A stretch of DNA of 64,000 bases, taken from the NCBI GenBank assembly GCA_028282885.1, contig JANQGX010000088.1, positions 186,001 through 250,000 of the forward strand, written 5' to 3'. Every line of letters begins with the position of its first letter. Within the stretch, counting starts at the first letter, position 1. The notes below the pieces were generated by a model. That model did no database searches and was not told the DNA's origin. It was given only the letters and a program-made list of their open reading frames with translations. The DNA comes from SAR324 cluster bacterium (GTDB lineage Bacteria > SAR324 > XYD2-FULL-50-16). A program made the position numbers and the translations under genes. Shown here piece by piece: positions 18,554 through 27,636 of the stretch.

Positions 18554-20038
18554 TCAGTTATCCTCGTCAATATTGGAGAATCCGATAGATAGAAAATAAC
18601 GTTTTATCATCTCTCTGCGGGCAACAGGGATTTCCTCCCTGTGAAGAACGCTTTCCAAATCCCGTCTGTACTCCCGAATATAGGCTTTTTCTTCGCTACT
18701 TAATGGATCTGTTTTTACCAGTGAACGTATCAATGACCGATACCACTCTCCATCTCCGGTTTTACCCTTCAGTTTTGTAATTTCCCCGTCCGGAGTTCCG
18801 GTTAGACCCGGAAGACGGCTATCCCATTCCGATTCAGTCTGACCGGGAAGCGTCGATACATGTTCATCCTCATGTTGTTTTCTCTCCGGCTGCTGCTCTG
18901 CCTCACCGGGATCGGAACGGATCCCCTTGCTTTTCAAGGCAACCTTCTCCTCAATTGACATCTCGCCTTTCTGCTCCGATTCACCGCCCGGACTGCTGTC
19001 ATCCGTGTTATCCCTTTTCTGTCCAATCGCGAGTTCCTGGTCCTCCTTCCGAGGTTGATTGTCGGCATCGTCACCGCCTTCCTTTTGGGGAGGTTCCCGA
19101 TCCAGTTTTTGCAGCGTTTCATCAAGATAATCTTTCAGATCTTCAAGATCCGCTAGCTTTTCCAGGTTTTCGGACAGTTCCGATGGCACCTCACCTTTAA
19201 AAGAAGATTTCAGCTTCCGGATAAACTCCTGAAGTCTGTCATCATATTGTAAAAGATCATCCTCTTTACCGACCTCCGGCTGTTGAAAAGCACCTGCCTC
19301 CTTTAACTTTTCCCTGAGTTTTCGTTTTAACTGATCCTGTTGAACCGTGATACTTTGCAAAAAGGATTGAATGGACTCTTTCACTTCCCGCGGTGATTTC
19401 CCGGATTCACGCAGATCCCGGAGCGATTCCGAGAGTTCCCTGAATCGACCTGTTTCCGTCTGTGGTCTCCGAATGCCTGGATTATCAGACCAGTTCTGCT
19501 GATTTTCCCGTGAGCTTTTTTCATTCAATCCGGAAATTCCGATCAGATTTTTCAGATCTGCCGACTGTCGGCTGTTTATCAGTAATGAGAAAACAAGCAC
19601 CGTCAGCAGGAAGATTCCCGGTAGCCAATAACGTGATCTTTTGGGGAAGTAATCTTCGGGATTGACGCTCCGCAGGCTTTTGACGGCATCCTCAACCAGC
19701 TTCTCCCTGAAAATGGATTCCTTCTTTAAATACTCATAACTTGTCCCCAGTCTCTCCTGAAATCCAAACCTGTGATCCATCTCCCTGAGAAATCTCCCGG
19801 GTGATTTCCAGTGAAACGCGACCAACAAGATGGCCAAAAGAACTGACAGACTTGTGGCGATCTTCAGTTGTATCGATATCCGCAATCCGGTATCAACCCA
19901 CCGTTCCAGCACCAGAATCGTCAGTATCGAGATAAGGAGAAAAAGGAGCAGATGCAGGGCCAGGCTTTTAAACGCCTCTTTCCGTTGACGTTTTTGAATA
20001 GCTTGAATGAAGTTTTGAAATGCCTTTTCCTGATTCAT
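18554..20038 (-). CDS. Three-span membrane protein with long charged tail (DUF4175-like)
   Basis: 494 aa. Hydrophobic segments lie at about 24-44, 57-76 and 138-156; the rest is a very hydrophilic, Glu/Lys/Gln-rich, coiled-coil-prone and probably disordered tail (about 185-440), ending in a more ordered acidic/basic segment. The layout resembles DUF4175-type proteins found in MoxR/VWA clusters, but I cannot confirm the family. It sits between a polytopic membrane protein and moxR with only short gaps. The tail could scaffold the MoxR-VWA assembly; that is inference. Confidence 0.7.
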   Translation of the reverse strand: MNQEKAFQNFIQAIQKRQRKEAFKSLALHLLLFLLISILTILVLERWVDTGLRISIQLKIATSLSVLLAILLVAFHWKSPGRFLREMDHRFGFQERLGTSYEYLKKESIFREKLVEDAVKSLRSVNPEDYFPKRSRYWLPGIFLLTVLVFSLLINSRQSADLKNLIGISGLNEKSSRENQQNWSDNPGIRRPQTETGRFRELSESLRDLRESGKSPREVKESIQSFLQSITVQQDQLKRKLREKLKEAGAFQQPEVGKEDDLLQYDDRLQEFIRKLKSSFKGEVPSELSENLEKLADLEDLKDYLDETLQKLDREPPQKEGGDDADNQPRKEDQELAIGQKRDNTDDSSPGGESEQKGEMSIEEKVALKSKGIRSDPGEAEQQPERKQHEDEHVSTLPGQTESEWDSRLPGLTGTPDGEITKLKGKTGDGEWYRSLIRSLVKTDPLSSEEKAYIREYRRDLESVLHREEIPVARREMIKRYFLSIGFSNIDEDN

Positions 20039-20043
20039 AGAAC

Positions 20044-20796
20044 CTATATCAGGGATTCCCTGCGTTTTGATTTGATTACCCCGTGAATTGTCAATGCCAG
20101 GATAGTATTCAAAGCCAGGAGGATCAATATGAAAATCTGCCGGTTAGAGGGAAAGGTTTCCAGCAATCCTGTCCGGGTGAAAGTCAAACGATAAAGAATA
20201 AAATAAGGATTCAACCGGGGTAGCAGGAACCAAGTGGCGACCAGGTATAAAACAGGCCAGGAAAGATTGAGAAGATATCCTTTGAAACTGTTTCTTCCGG
20301 TCAACAAATAGACTAAAAACGCTGATTGTCTGCAAAGCAAAGCCACAACCACAAACAATAACAAAAGCCCTGGTAGCGTTTTCATGGATATCGCCGATAG
20401 AATCATGGAAATCATCAGAATGATTGTATAGGGCAGAGAAAGAAGGAAACTACGCAGGGCGGCGCGTAAGAATCCATAGATAAGATAGGCGTTTTGCTCC
20501 TCTGGGGTGACGCCCGGAGTCCCGACAACCGTATTTGACTCCGGTCGACTGATCTCTCCAGTACCGGAAATGATTGAGATAAAACAGACCGTCGTAAGAA
20601 TGGTTGAAGAGACAACGAAAAAATTAAAAGGGATTTCTCCTTTCAGAAGCAAAACCGAAAGCCCCGCTGTTGGCCAGGAAACGACCAGGGACAGCGCAGA
20701 GACTAAGAGACCCCAATATACGTTGTTCAAGGCAGATCCCGAAAAGAGAGGCAGTCTTGAACTTGGAATATGATTAAACATCCTGAATTTATCCAT
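20044..20796 (-). CDS. Polytopic membrane protein, five to six spans
   Basis: 250 aa from an ATG at 20796 that overlaps the upstream stop by eight bases; a TTG 36 bases earlier is the longer alternative. Hydrophobic segments occur around 30-50, 57-78, 118-140, 142-165, 175-195 and 220-240. The arrangement is reminiscent of Yip1-type or ABC-2-type membrane domains, but no diagnostic motif is visible and no ATPase gene is nearby. It is coupled to the flanking membrane genes of the MoxR operon. Confidence 0.65.
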   Translation of the reverse strand: MDKFRMFNHIPSSRLPLFSGSALNNVYWGLLVSALSLVVSWPTAGLSVLLLKGEIPFNFFVVSSTILTTVCFISIISGTGEISRPESNTVVGTPGVTPEEQNAYLIYGFLRAALRSFLLSLPYTIILMISMILSAISMKTLPGLLLLFVVVALLCRQSAFLVYLLTGRNSFKGYLLNLSWPVLYLVATWFLLPRLNPYFILYRLTFTRTGLLETFPSNRQIFILILLALNTILALTIHGVIKSKRRESLI

Positions 20797-22489
20797 TATC
20801 ACCCGGTATTCCCTGGGATGGCTGCCATTCAAACAGCAATCGATTTCTATTCAACCTGTTTTTATTGTTTTCACTATACAATCCGGGAACCGGGAAACCA
20901 TTTAGGCGACCGAGCAGAAACGGCCCCTTTTTCCCCTGATATCTCCTGAGCATCACATTGAGGGGCTCTTCACTGCTGTTATTAAGGTAATCTCTCAACA
21001 AAACCGGTACCAGCTCTCCGATATTAAAGCGGACAACAACATCACGATCCACCTTACCAAGCAAGTAAAGATGTTCATTCCAATAGAACAAGGTTTCCGA
21101 GAGTGTGCCCTGGGAACCGTTTATGATCACCAGGCGCAGTCCTTTCTGATCTTCTTTCACCCGTATCTCAATGGGCAACTCCTCCGGTGATTCCATGCGG
21201 AGTCCCAGGTAGGACCATCTCCCCAGGTTTAACCGAATGGAGTCATTAGGGATCGAAACCACAAGATCCGCGTTCCGATTTGGATTGGGCAGGTTTCTTT
21301 CAAAAAGGACCGGGGATAATCCACTGTTCTCAAGGACAAAACGCTCTTCTCCTCCCAGAAAGGAATAAACCCCGATGATAGATCTTTTTATCACCCGCCC
21401 GGATTTATCTGAAGTCCGAATATAGGTAAGTTCATTTGTTACGGCATGTCCGAATTTGAACTCCTTAAGATGTGCTCCCAACACTGTCAAAAAGGAGAGA
21501 AGGAAAACCGAAAGCAGGGCCAACCGGGTCCGTCTTCCCGATTTCCCCCGATCAAGCAGAGATCCCTTGAGCAGATACAGCACCACAAGATAGAAAACCA
21601 GAAACGCCAGCACAAGTTCAGCTTTCCATATCCGTTCCGGGATTTCCGTCAGCATTGCATCCTGTAAATGATCCGGATCGGGATCGGCCAATCCGAAATC
21701 TAAACCTGGTACTAACGCCACCCTGGAAGAAGCGATCAAAGAGTCTCTTAATTGTGAAACGATTTCATCTCCTTTCCCGACAGGAATTGCCCCGGCACTG
21801 AGCAGGCGGTTTCCAATCCGCTCGGTATACACTTTGCCAAATAGAAAAACCGTCCCCCCCAATCGAATCCATTCTTCCAGTGCCCCCAACTGCTCCCCCT
21901 TTAGTTCCACCAAGGCCCTATCCCTTAAAACAACGGCGGATATCCCGTTATAATCATGGTTGCTTTGGGGCAATTCACCAGTTTTTAGTTTTATCAGGCT
22001 GTAATCGGCAGATAGACCGTCGAGGCTTTGCTGGGTTGAGGCGTGATCTGCCAGCAGAACAATCCCTTTTTCCGTTACACCTTCACGAAGGCTGATCGAT
22101 TCGGAGTGTGGCTTTCCGTGTGAAGGGATGATTTTGACTGTGAGCGGATGGGTTGAAGAGGGAATATAAACTGTAAAAGAATATAATTTCCGTGAACCGG
22201 CAGGCAGATCGAGTGATTCGTGATAGGCGCTTCTTTGCAGATTATCCCTGAAGGCATAACCGGAGGTGACAAGCAGTTCCAGGATTCCGCGGATTGATTT
22301 TCCACGATTCTCAAGAATGATATTGATGGGTACCCAGGTTCCGGACTGATAGATCCCTTTGAAACCAATTCTGGTCTCAGTCTTGACATTCAGATGTTCA
22401 TCAGCCCATGCCGTCTCACCAATCGCAGGGATCAGCATCATGAACCAGAAACCGAACAGAATTCCGACAATGCGATACGTCTTCATCAT
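20789..22489 (-). CDS. Secreted/anchored protein of MoxR operon, function unknown
   Basis: 566 aa from the ATG at 22489 (the longer frame starts with TTG and has no ribosome site). A signal peptide (about 1-28, ending AWA) leads to a beta-rich domain with NIILENRGKSIRG, typical of immunoglobulin-like folds, then a Rossmann-like part, membrane segments around 295-315 and 325-345, and a C-terminal beta-rich domain. Large periplasmic beta proteins of this plan accompany MoxR-VWA operons in several phyla, but I do not recognise a named family. Confidence 0.65.
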   Translation of the reverse strand: MMKTYRIVGILFGFWFMMLIPAIGETAWADEHLNVKTETRIGFKGIYQSGTWVPINIILENRGKSIRGILELLVTSGYAFRDNLQRSAYHESLDLPAGSRKLYSFTVYIPSSTHPLTVKIIPSHGKPHSESISLREGVTEKGIVLLADHASTQQSLDGLSADYSLIKLKTGELPQSNHDYNGISAVVLRDRALVELKGEQLGALEEWIRLGGTVFLFGKVYTERIGNRLLSAGAIPVGKGDEIVSQLRDSLIASSRVALVPGLDFGLADPDPDHLQDAMLTEIPERIWKAELVLAFLVFYLVVLYLLKGSLLDRGKSGRRTRLALLSVFLLSFLTVLGAHLKEFKFGHAVTNELTYIRTSDKSGRVIKRSIIGVYSFLGGEERFVLENSGLSPVLFERNLPNPNRNADLVVSIPNDSIRLNLGRWSYLGLRMESPEELPIEIRVKEDQKGLRLVIINGSQGTLSETLFYWNEHLYLLGKVDRDVVVRFNIGELVPVLLRDYLNNSSEEPLNVMLRRYQGKKGPFLLGRLNGFPVPGLYSENNKNRLNRNRLLFEWQPSQGIPGDNG

Positions 22490-22544
22490 TTCTGAAACCG
22501 CCTGTGATTTTATTCGGTTTTTAATAACCGAGACCAAACTTCTT

Positions 22545-23402
22545 CTATTCTTTCGGGCTGTAATACCTCCTCAGGTAATTACTCAAACCGTCCAGCCCCG
22601 GGAACAGAACCCGTTCAGTGATATTACACTGATCCAGCTTATCCCGAAACTCCCATTTCAAATCGGCCGGAATGATGATTCTCCTGTAGAATTCGGGATG
22701 CTGCTGCAGCCAGTCATCTATGGCACGCTGCGAATTCGGCATCACAGAAAAAAGTGCATATTGATTGACAATCCTCTCATCCATGGAAGGAGGCTCGAAG
22801 AAGAGCAGGAATTCCCCGTATTTTATGTTTCGATCAAACTCTTCCAGGGATCGAATAACGTCATAAAAAGAGGAATCGTCGCAGGATCCGGTTTCAGCGT
22901 TCCTCTCTCTGAAGAGAACCGACAATAGCTCAACGGTAAACGCCTGGGCACCTTCGGCATGCAAATGACTTTTCAGCTCCTCGGGAAGTTGATTGTGGGC
23001 CTTCTGGTAGTTTACCACCCAAATGACACCATCAAGGCCATATTTTACATGATTGGCAGTGGCGAAGTGAAGGGCCACGTAAGGGGAGTAAGTCCAGTCC
23101 ATCAATCGCGTGGGCAGGCCGTAATGCTGGGCAATGGAGAGCAAATGCCAGATCGAGGAACAGTTTTGGGCCATATCCTGACCATATTTACGAAAGCTTC
23201 TCAACAGATGCTTTTCCAGCTTGTCAAAATCTCCGCCCAGCCTGATCAACGAGGTGTGGAGACGATAAGTCTGGTCCGAAAGTCCCCTGTAGACGAAAGG
23301 AGAGCGGAATCTCCGTATGCTTTCATTCCAGGAATCCCGAAACAGCTCGTCCTGTAATTCTGCCCAGCTCCGGACAATGGTATCATGGGTTGTCATATTC
23401 AT
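22545..23402 (-). CDS. FRG-domain protein
   Basis: 285 aa. The FRG motif appears as FVYRG (36-40), followed by the diagnostic AQHYGLPTRLMDWT (91-104) and SPYVALHFAT. FRG domains are of unknown biochemistry, occur in all kinds of genomic settings, and are often found in defence islands. Here the gene starts nine bases after pabBC and precedes the MoxR-associated membrane genes, so it appears part of a housekeeping-like operon rather than a defence island. No toxin, antitoxin or nuclease partner is adjacent. Confidence 0.88.
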   Translation of the reverse strand: MNMTTHDTIVRSWAELQDELFRDSWNESIRRFRSPFVYRGLSDQTYRLHTSLIRLGGDFDKLEKHLLRSFRKYGQDMAQNCSSIWHLLSIAQHYGLPTRLMDWTYSPYVALHFATANHVKYGLDGVIWVVNYQKAHNQLPEELKSHLHAEGAQAFTVELLSVLFRERNAETGSCDDSSFYDVIRSLEEFDRNIKYGEFLLFFEPPSMDERIVNQYALFSVMPNSQRAIDDWLQQHPEFYRRIIIPADLKWEFRDKLDQCNITERVLFPGLDGLSNYLRRYYSPKE

Positions 23403-23411
23403 GGCCTTTTC

Positions 23412-25139
23412 TTACTTATCCGGAATCAATACCGCATCCATCCAACGCCGTACCGAGTTGATCGTAAACAGCTTTTTGGATTTCACCAGGTCGGATTTGG
23501 AGATCAATCCTTCCCTGATCTTCCCTGACTTCAACAAATGAGATCTGAATGTCCCCCCCAGCAAACCGCAGCTCACAGGCGGTGTGATTAGCTCTCCGTT
23601 TTTCTCCAACACTATATTCGCTCTGCAGGTTTCCGTCACCTCTCCTTTTTCATTCCAAAGAATGACATCATCACAATCCGGTCGGGAAGCTTTGGCAATT
23701 TCATAGACCCTGCGCAGGGTGGTTTTGTGATAGAGAAATCGATCCGTTGAATCCACAGGTTTACCAGCCAGCCCGATCCTGACATCGCTAACCGCCACTC
23801 CTGCAAGGCCCTGGGTTGTGATCTCCACCTCTCCGATTCGACTCAGCAACAGCCGGACTTTCTTCCCCTCCCCGGACATCTTTTCTGCAGCTTTGGTTAG
23901 CTCGTCGCGAACCCGTGCCTCCTTATATATAAAATCAAAGTAGTAAGCCGAAACAGCCAGCCGTTCCAGGTGTTCATCCAGGAGATAATATCCCGACCCG
24001 GGCTGCCAGAGCAGGGATTCGATGAGCTTGAAATCGGGTTGCGGCTGGCTGAGGAAATTTGCTTTAAGCAGACATTCCGAGTATTCCGAAGCGGGATCGG
24101 AATCCCAGACAACACCGCTTCCTACGCCGAACTCCGCCTTACCGGTTGATCGATCAAGGACCAGGGTCCGAATGCCGACACTGAACCTGGCACCCCACCG
24201 GGGATCGATACAACCGATAGCTCCCGTGTATATCCCCCTGGGTGCTTCCTCCAGTTCACTCGTTATCTCCAGGGTCCTCACCTTTGGGGCACCGGTAATG
24301 GAAGCACAAGGGAAAAGAACCTGGAAGATACGGTCAATCCCGGTTTGGACGTTTGATTTTACGGTAGAGATCATCTGAAAAACATAGGGGTGCTTTTCGA
24401 TCTGGTATAGATTTTCCACCCTGACAGATCCGGGATCGGCAATCCGTCCCATGTCATTGCGAATCATATCTACAATCATTACATTTTCCGCCCTGTTTTT
24501 TTCAGAGGCCGCCAGCCAGGCAGTCTTTTTTTGATCATCCGCGGGATTGACCCCTCTCTTTTCAGTCCCCTTCATCGGTTTTGAAACGAGTATCCCATCC
24601 CGGTAAGTAAAAAACAGCTCGGGCGAAAAAGAGCAGATTAACGTTTCATCCAACTCCATATACGCGGCATACCGGGCCTTAACCCGCTCCTGCATGCCCA
24701 GGAAAAATGCCCTGGGCTCGCCATTGAATACAGAGGTCAGTTTAAAGGTGTAGTTTATTTGATAGGTATTTCCTTCGGCGATATGGTGCTTGACGGCCAG
24801 GATCTTTTTCTCGTAAGCTTCGTAGTTTTCGGAAGGAATCCAGGATTCAAAAGAAAACGCGTCACCATCGGTAGAAGGGCTGATCGGTTTGGCTTTTTCG
24901 AAAATACCGAAGCAAACCAGGGGAAGACTTCCGGGCTGATGTGTGACAAAAGCTTCATCAAATGCCGGAGCTGCTTCGAAAGCAACAAATCCGGCTGCGT
25001 AGAAACCTTTCTCCGTTTCCTCCCGCAGACGAGTCAGGCAATCCTGAACCTCGGTCACGTCATGCGTGAGGATGACATCTCTGGGCTGGCTGAACTCCAG
25101 AAAACCGACTCCCTTATCTTGTGCAATCAGGCAATACAT
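23412..25139 (-). CDS. pabBC: Bifunctional aminodeoxychorismate synthase I / 4-amino-4-deoxychorismate lyase
   Basis: 575 aa fusion for 4-aminobenzoate (folate) synthesis. The N-terminal PabB part (about 110-362) has the chorismate-binding signatures PMKGTEKRG (Lys190), NRAENVMIVDMIRNDMGRI and PCASITGAPKVRT. The C-terminal PabC part (about 372-575) is a class IV PLP lyase: LLDEHLERL, LYHKTTLRR with the expected PLP lysine, and NEKGEVTETCRANI. The fusion converts chorismate with ammonia to 4-aminobenzoate; a PabA glutaminase is not in the window. It is the first gene of a long minus-strand run leading into FRG and MoxR genes. Confidence 0.94.
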   Translation of the reverse strand: MYCLIAQDKGVGFLEFSQPRDVILTHDVTEVQDCLTRLREETEKGFYAAGFVAFEAAPAFDEAFVTHQPGSLPLVCFGIFEKAKPISPSTDGDAFSFESWIPSENYEAYEKKILAVKHHIAEGNTYQINYTFKLTSVFNGEPRAFFLGMQERVKARYAAYMELDETLICSFSPELFFTYRDGILVSKPMKGTEKRGVNPADDQKKTAWLAASEKNRAENVMIVDMIRNDMGRIADPGSVRVENLYQIEKHPYVFQMISTVKSNVQTGIDRIFQVLFPCASITGAPKVRTLEITSELEEAPRGIYTGAIGCIDPRWGARFSVGIRTLVLDRSTGKAEFGVGSGVVWDSDPASEYSECLLKANFLSQPQPDFKLIESLLWQPGSGYYLLDEHLERLAVSAYYFDFIYKEARVRDELTKAAEKMSGEGKKVRLLLSRIGEVEITTQGLAGVAVSDVRIGLAGKPVDSTDRFLYHKTTLRRVYEIAKASRPDCDDVILWNEKGEVTETCRANIVLEKNGELITPPVSCGLLGGTFRSHLLKSGKIREGLISKSDLVKSKKLFTINSVRRWMDAVLIPDK

Positions 25140-25165
25140 GGGTTTTTACAAAGGAAAATCCCGGG

Positions 25166-25229
25166 ATTATCTGTTTCGAAAAGCGGAATTCTCAGCTCTC
25201 GTAGCCTGATGATTCCGAAAACAGATAAT
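25166..25229 (-). promoter_or_regulatory. Long hairpin upstream of pabBC
   Basis: Arms 25166-25176 and 25219-25229 are perfectly complementary (11 bp). Inside them 25184-25189 pairs with 25212-25217 (6 bp). The element lies between ahcY and pabBC, 27 bases before the pabBC start. It could terminate ahcY transcripts or act as a pabBC leader structure. No match to a known riboswitch was recognised. Confidence 0.4.
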
Positions 25230-25267
25230 ATTATGTCCCCAAAATCGGTTTTCGAAAAGAGAGATTA

Positions 25268-26518
25268 TCAGGTGCCGGCCTCCCAGGAATTTAGGTAGGA
25301 ATGCTGCTCGGGAGTGAGGGTGTCGATATTGACATTGAGGCTTTCCAGCTTGGCTGAGGCTATTAAACGATCAATGTTTTCCGGCACCTTATAAACGCGG
25401 GGTTGGAGTTTAACGGAACTCCCAAAGAGATACTCCGCACAGAGCGCCTGGTTGGCAAAACTCATATCAATCACTCCCGAAGGATGACCTTCCGCCGCTG
25501 CCAGATTCACCAGTCTGCCTTCTCCCAGCAGGTAAAGCTTCCGACCGTCTTTCAGCCTGAACTCTTCCAAACCATCTCGAATCTCTTTTTTCTCGTCAGC
25601 CAGGGAATCCAGCCCTGAAAGATTGTACTCCACATTGAAATGCCCGGCATTGCAGAGAATGGCTCCGTCTTTCATTTGCTCCATATGGGAAACATCGATT
25701 ACATGGATATCACCGGTGACCGTACAGAAAAAATCTCCAAGGGGTGATGCTTCCGCAATCGACATTACCTGGTAACCATCCATCAGGGCTTCCAATGCCC
25801 GAATCGGTTCAACCTCAGTGACAATAACACGGGCTCCCATTCCGGACGCTGTTTTTGCAATCCCTTTTCCACACCAGCCATATCCGCAAACTACAAAAAC
25901 TGAGCCGGCTATCAGCCGATTTGTCGAACGGATAATACCATCAATGGTACTCTGACCGGTACCATACCGATTGTCAAAAAGGTGCTTGGTGTCCGCGTCG
26001 TTAACAGCGATGATCGGATACTCCAGAACTCCTTTCTCCGCCATGGCCTTAAGACGAATCACCCCGGTTGTGGTCTCTTCGGTTCCTCCACGTACGTTGG
26101 ACAACAGATCTTTTCTCTCGGTATGGAGGGTTTTCACAAGGTCAGCCCCATCATCCATCGTAACGTGAGGTTCCACATCCAATACCTGGTGAATATGCTG
26201 GTAAAACTGCTCCCTGCTCTCGCCTTTTTCCGCATAGACATTGACCCCGTCATCTTCAACCAGGGTGGCCACCACATCGTCCTGGGTACTTAAGGGATTG
26301 GAAGCACAAAGCCGGACATCGGCTCCACCTGCCTTCAAGGTCTGCATGAGTACCCCTGTTTCGGTGGTGACATGCAGGCAGGCCGCAATATTTATTCCCG
26401 AAAGCGGTTTCTCCTTTTCAAATCTTTGCTGAATGGAGTTCAGGACCGGCATGGACTTGGCAGCCCATTCGAGACGATTCCTGCCTACAGAGACAAGCGA
26501 GCTATTAACTGATTTCAT
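25268..26518 (-). CDS. ahcY: S-adenosylhomocysteine hydrolase
   Basis: 416 aa, the short form that lacks the roughly 40-residue insertion of many bacterial enzymes. Visible: [20 protein letters not shown], the [18 protein letters not shown] segment with catalytic Lys/Asp, NAD-binding [13 protein letters not shown], and HFNVEYNL / [22 protein letters not shown]. It splits S-adenosylhomocysteine into adenosine and homocysteine in the activated methyl cycle. GGAGATCCC precedes the ATG. The gene is divergent from a LysR regulator with an operator-like repeat between them, suggesting control by methyl-cycle status. The usual C-terminal Lys-Tyr tail is absent. Confidence 0.95.
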   Translation of the reverse strand: MKSVNSSLVSVGRNRLEWAAKSMPVLNSIQQRFEKEKPLSGINIAACLHVTTETGVLMQTLKAGGADVRLCASNPLSTQDDVVATLVEDDGVNVYAEKGESREQFYQHIHQVLDVEPHVTMDDGADLVKTLHTERKDLLSNVRGGTEETTTGVIRLKAMAEKGVLEYPIIAVNDADTKHLFDNRYGTGQSTIDGIIRSTNRLIAGSVFVVCGYGWCGKGIAKTASGMGARVIVTEVEPIRALEALMDGYQVMSIAEASPLGDFFCTVTGDIHVIDVSHMEQMKDGAILCNAGHFNVEYNLSGLDSLADEKKEIRDGLEEFRLKDGRKLYLLGEGRLVNLAAAEGHPSGVIDMSFANQALCAEYLFGSSVKLQPRVYKVPENIDRLIASAKLESLNVNIDTLTPEQHSYLNSWEAGT

Positions 26519-26647
26519 GGGATCTCCTTGATTGTGATTTTCTCGTTGTGAATGCCGGGTATCATTCGGGACTATTCCCGATTCGGATAATGTTTAGCCA
26601 TAGAGAATCGAGAACCCCGACTACTCGGATAACTTGACATATATTAG

Positions 26648-26682
26648 ATGATACCGGAGACTAATAACGTTAGCCAAACTAA
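26648..26682 (-). promoter_or_regulatory. Candidate ahcY promoter with LysR-type operator
   Basis: A run CTAA-N5-TTAG-N5-CTAA at 26661-26682 forms two overlapping 13-base palindromes. On the minus strand TTGGCT (26672-26677) and TATCAT (26648-26653), 18 bases apart, make a plausible -35/-10 pair for ahcY, so the repeat overlaps the -35 element. LysR-family activators such as MetR bind palindromes with a 4-5-4 plan; the assignment to the adjacent LysR protein is inference. Confidence 0.45.
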
Positions 26683-26712
26683 ACATACTTAACCAAAACA
26701 TAATATCAGCTA

Positions 26713-27636
26713 ATGTTGCCTGATTTCAATCGCCTCAGGGTCTTCTATTACGTATTCAAAGGCAAAGGCGTTGCCGCTGCTGCCAAGGAGCTCCATGTAA
26801 CCCAGTCTGCGGTCAGCCAGAGTCTGCAGAAGCTTGAGGAGGAGCTTCACGAGAAACTCTTTATCAGAAGTCACAAACGACTGGTTCCCACTCGGCAGGG
26901 AGAAAGCCTTTTTGAGGTGATCGAGCCTTTTGTCAACAGCCTGGAGAATCGAATCGAGGCTTTAAAATCGGAACAGAAGATCCCCGGCGGTGAGTTCCGA
27001 ATAGGAGCCCCTGTGGAATTCGGCGAGATATACCTTGTTGACGCCTGCGCCCTTTTCAGGGAAAGATTTCCCGGTGTGACTTTTTTTCTCGAGTTTGGGC
27101 ATCCGGACAAACTGCTTCCCTTGATCAACCAGGGAGAGCTTGACATCGCCTTCGCCGACATTTTCAGTCGGTCGGGCGAGTATGCCAGGGAGTTGGAACT
27201 TTTTGATGTCGAGTCTGTTTTTGAGGAGAAGCTGATTCTTGCCGGATCGGCGCTTTACATCGATGGCAACGACCTCCGTACACCCGAATATGACCAACTG
27301 ATTTCATGCGATTTCATAGCTTACCAGAAACACACACCTGCAATCCGTAGCTGGTTCAGGCACCATTTCAGCAAATCGAGTATCTCAACTCGTTCCGTGT
27401 TGACAGTGGAGAGCGTCAAGGGTGTGATAGCGGGGATTAAAAACAACCAGGGACTGGGGATTGTTCCCTCGCACCTGATTCAAAAGGAGATAGACAGAGG
27501 TGAGATTATCCCTATTGCCGTTTCTGAAAAAGAGCTGAGAAATCACATCTCTATGGTCAGGCTGTTGGATAAGATCCCCAGCCTCACCGAAAAAGAGTTT
27601 CTCAACCATTTTCACGACTTCATCAAGCAGCTTTAA
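26713..27636 (+). CDS. LysR-family transcriptional regulator
   Basis: 307 aa. The N-terminal winged helix (about 1-62) has AAAKELHVTQSAVSQSLQKLEEEL; the rest is a periplasmic-binding-like effector domain (from about 92, GGEFRIGAPVEFGEIYL). It is divergent from ahcY with a palindromic operator candidate between, so ahcY (and itself) are the likely targets. There is almost no Shine-Dalgarno sequence before the ATG. Its stop overlaps the stop of the convergent acetoacetate decarboxylase by three bases. The effector is unknown; homocysteine or S-adenosylhomocysteine would be reasonable guesses only. Confidence 0.92.
   Translation: MLPDFNRLRVFYYVFKGKGVAAAAKELHVTQSAVSQSLQKLEEELHEKLFIRSHKRLVPTRQGESLFEVIEPFVNSLENRIEALKSEQKIPGGEFRIGAPVEFGEIYLVDACALFRERFPGVTFFLEFGHPDKLLPLINQGELDIAFADIFSRSGEYARELELFDVESVFEEKLILAGSALYIDGNDLRTPEYDQLISCDFIAYQKHTPAIRSWFRHHFSKSSISTRSVLTVESVKGVIAGIKNNQGLGIVPSHLIQKEIDRGEIIPIAVSEKELRNHISMVRLLDKIPSLTEKEFLNHFHDFIKQL

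Noticed and set aside
22545-23402. FRG gene as part of a phage-defence island
   Set aside because: Neighbours are folate synthesis and MoxR chaperone genes; no nuclease, toxin, restriction or mobile genes are present.
26519-26712. SAH riboswitch ahead of ahcY
   Set aside because: I looked for the conserved pseudoknot sequence elements of known SAH riboswitches in the minus-strand leader and did not see them; only operator-like palindromes are present.
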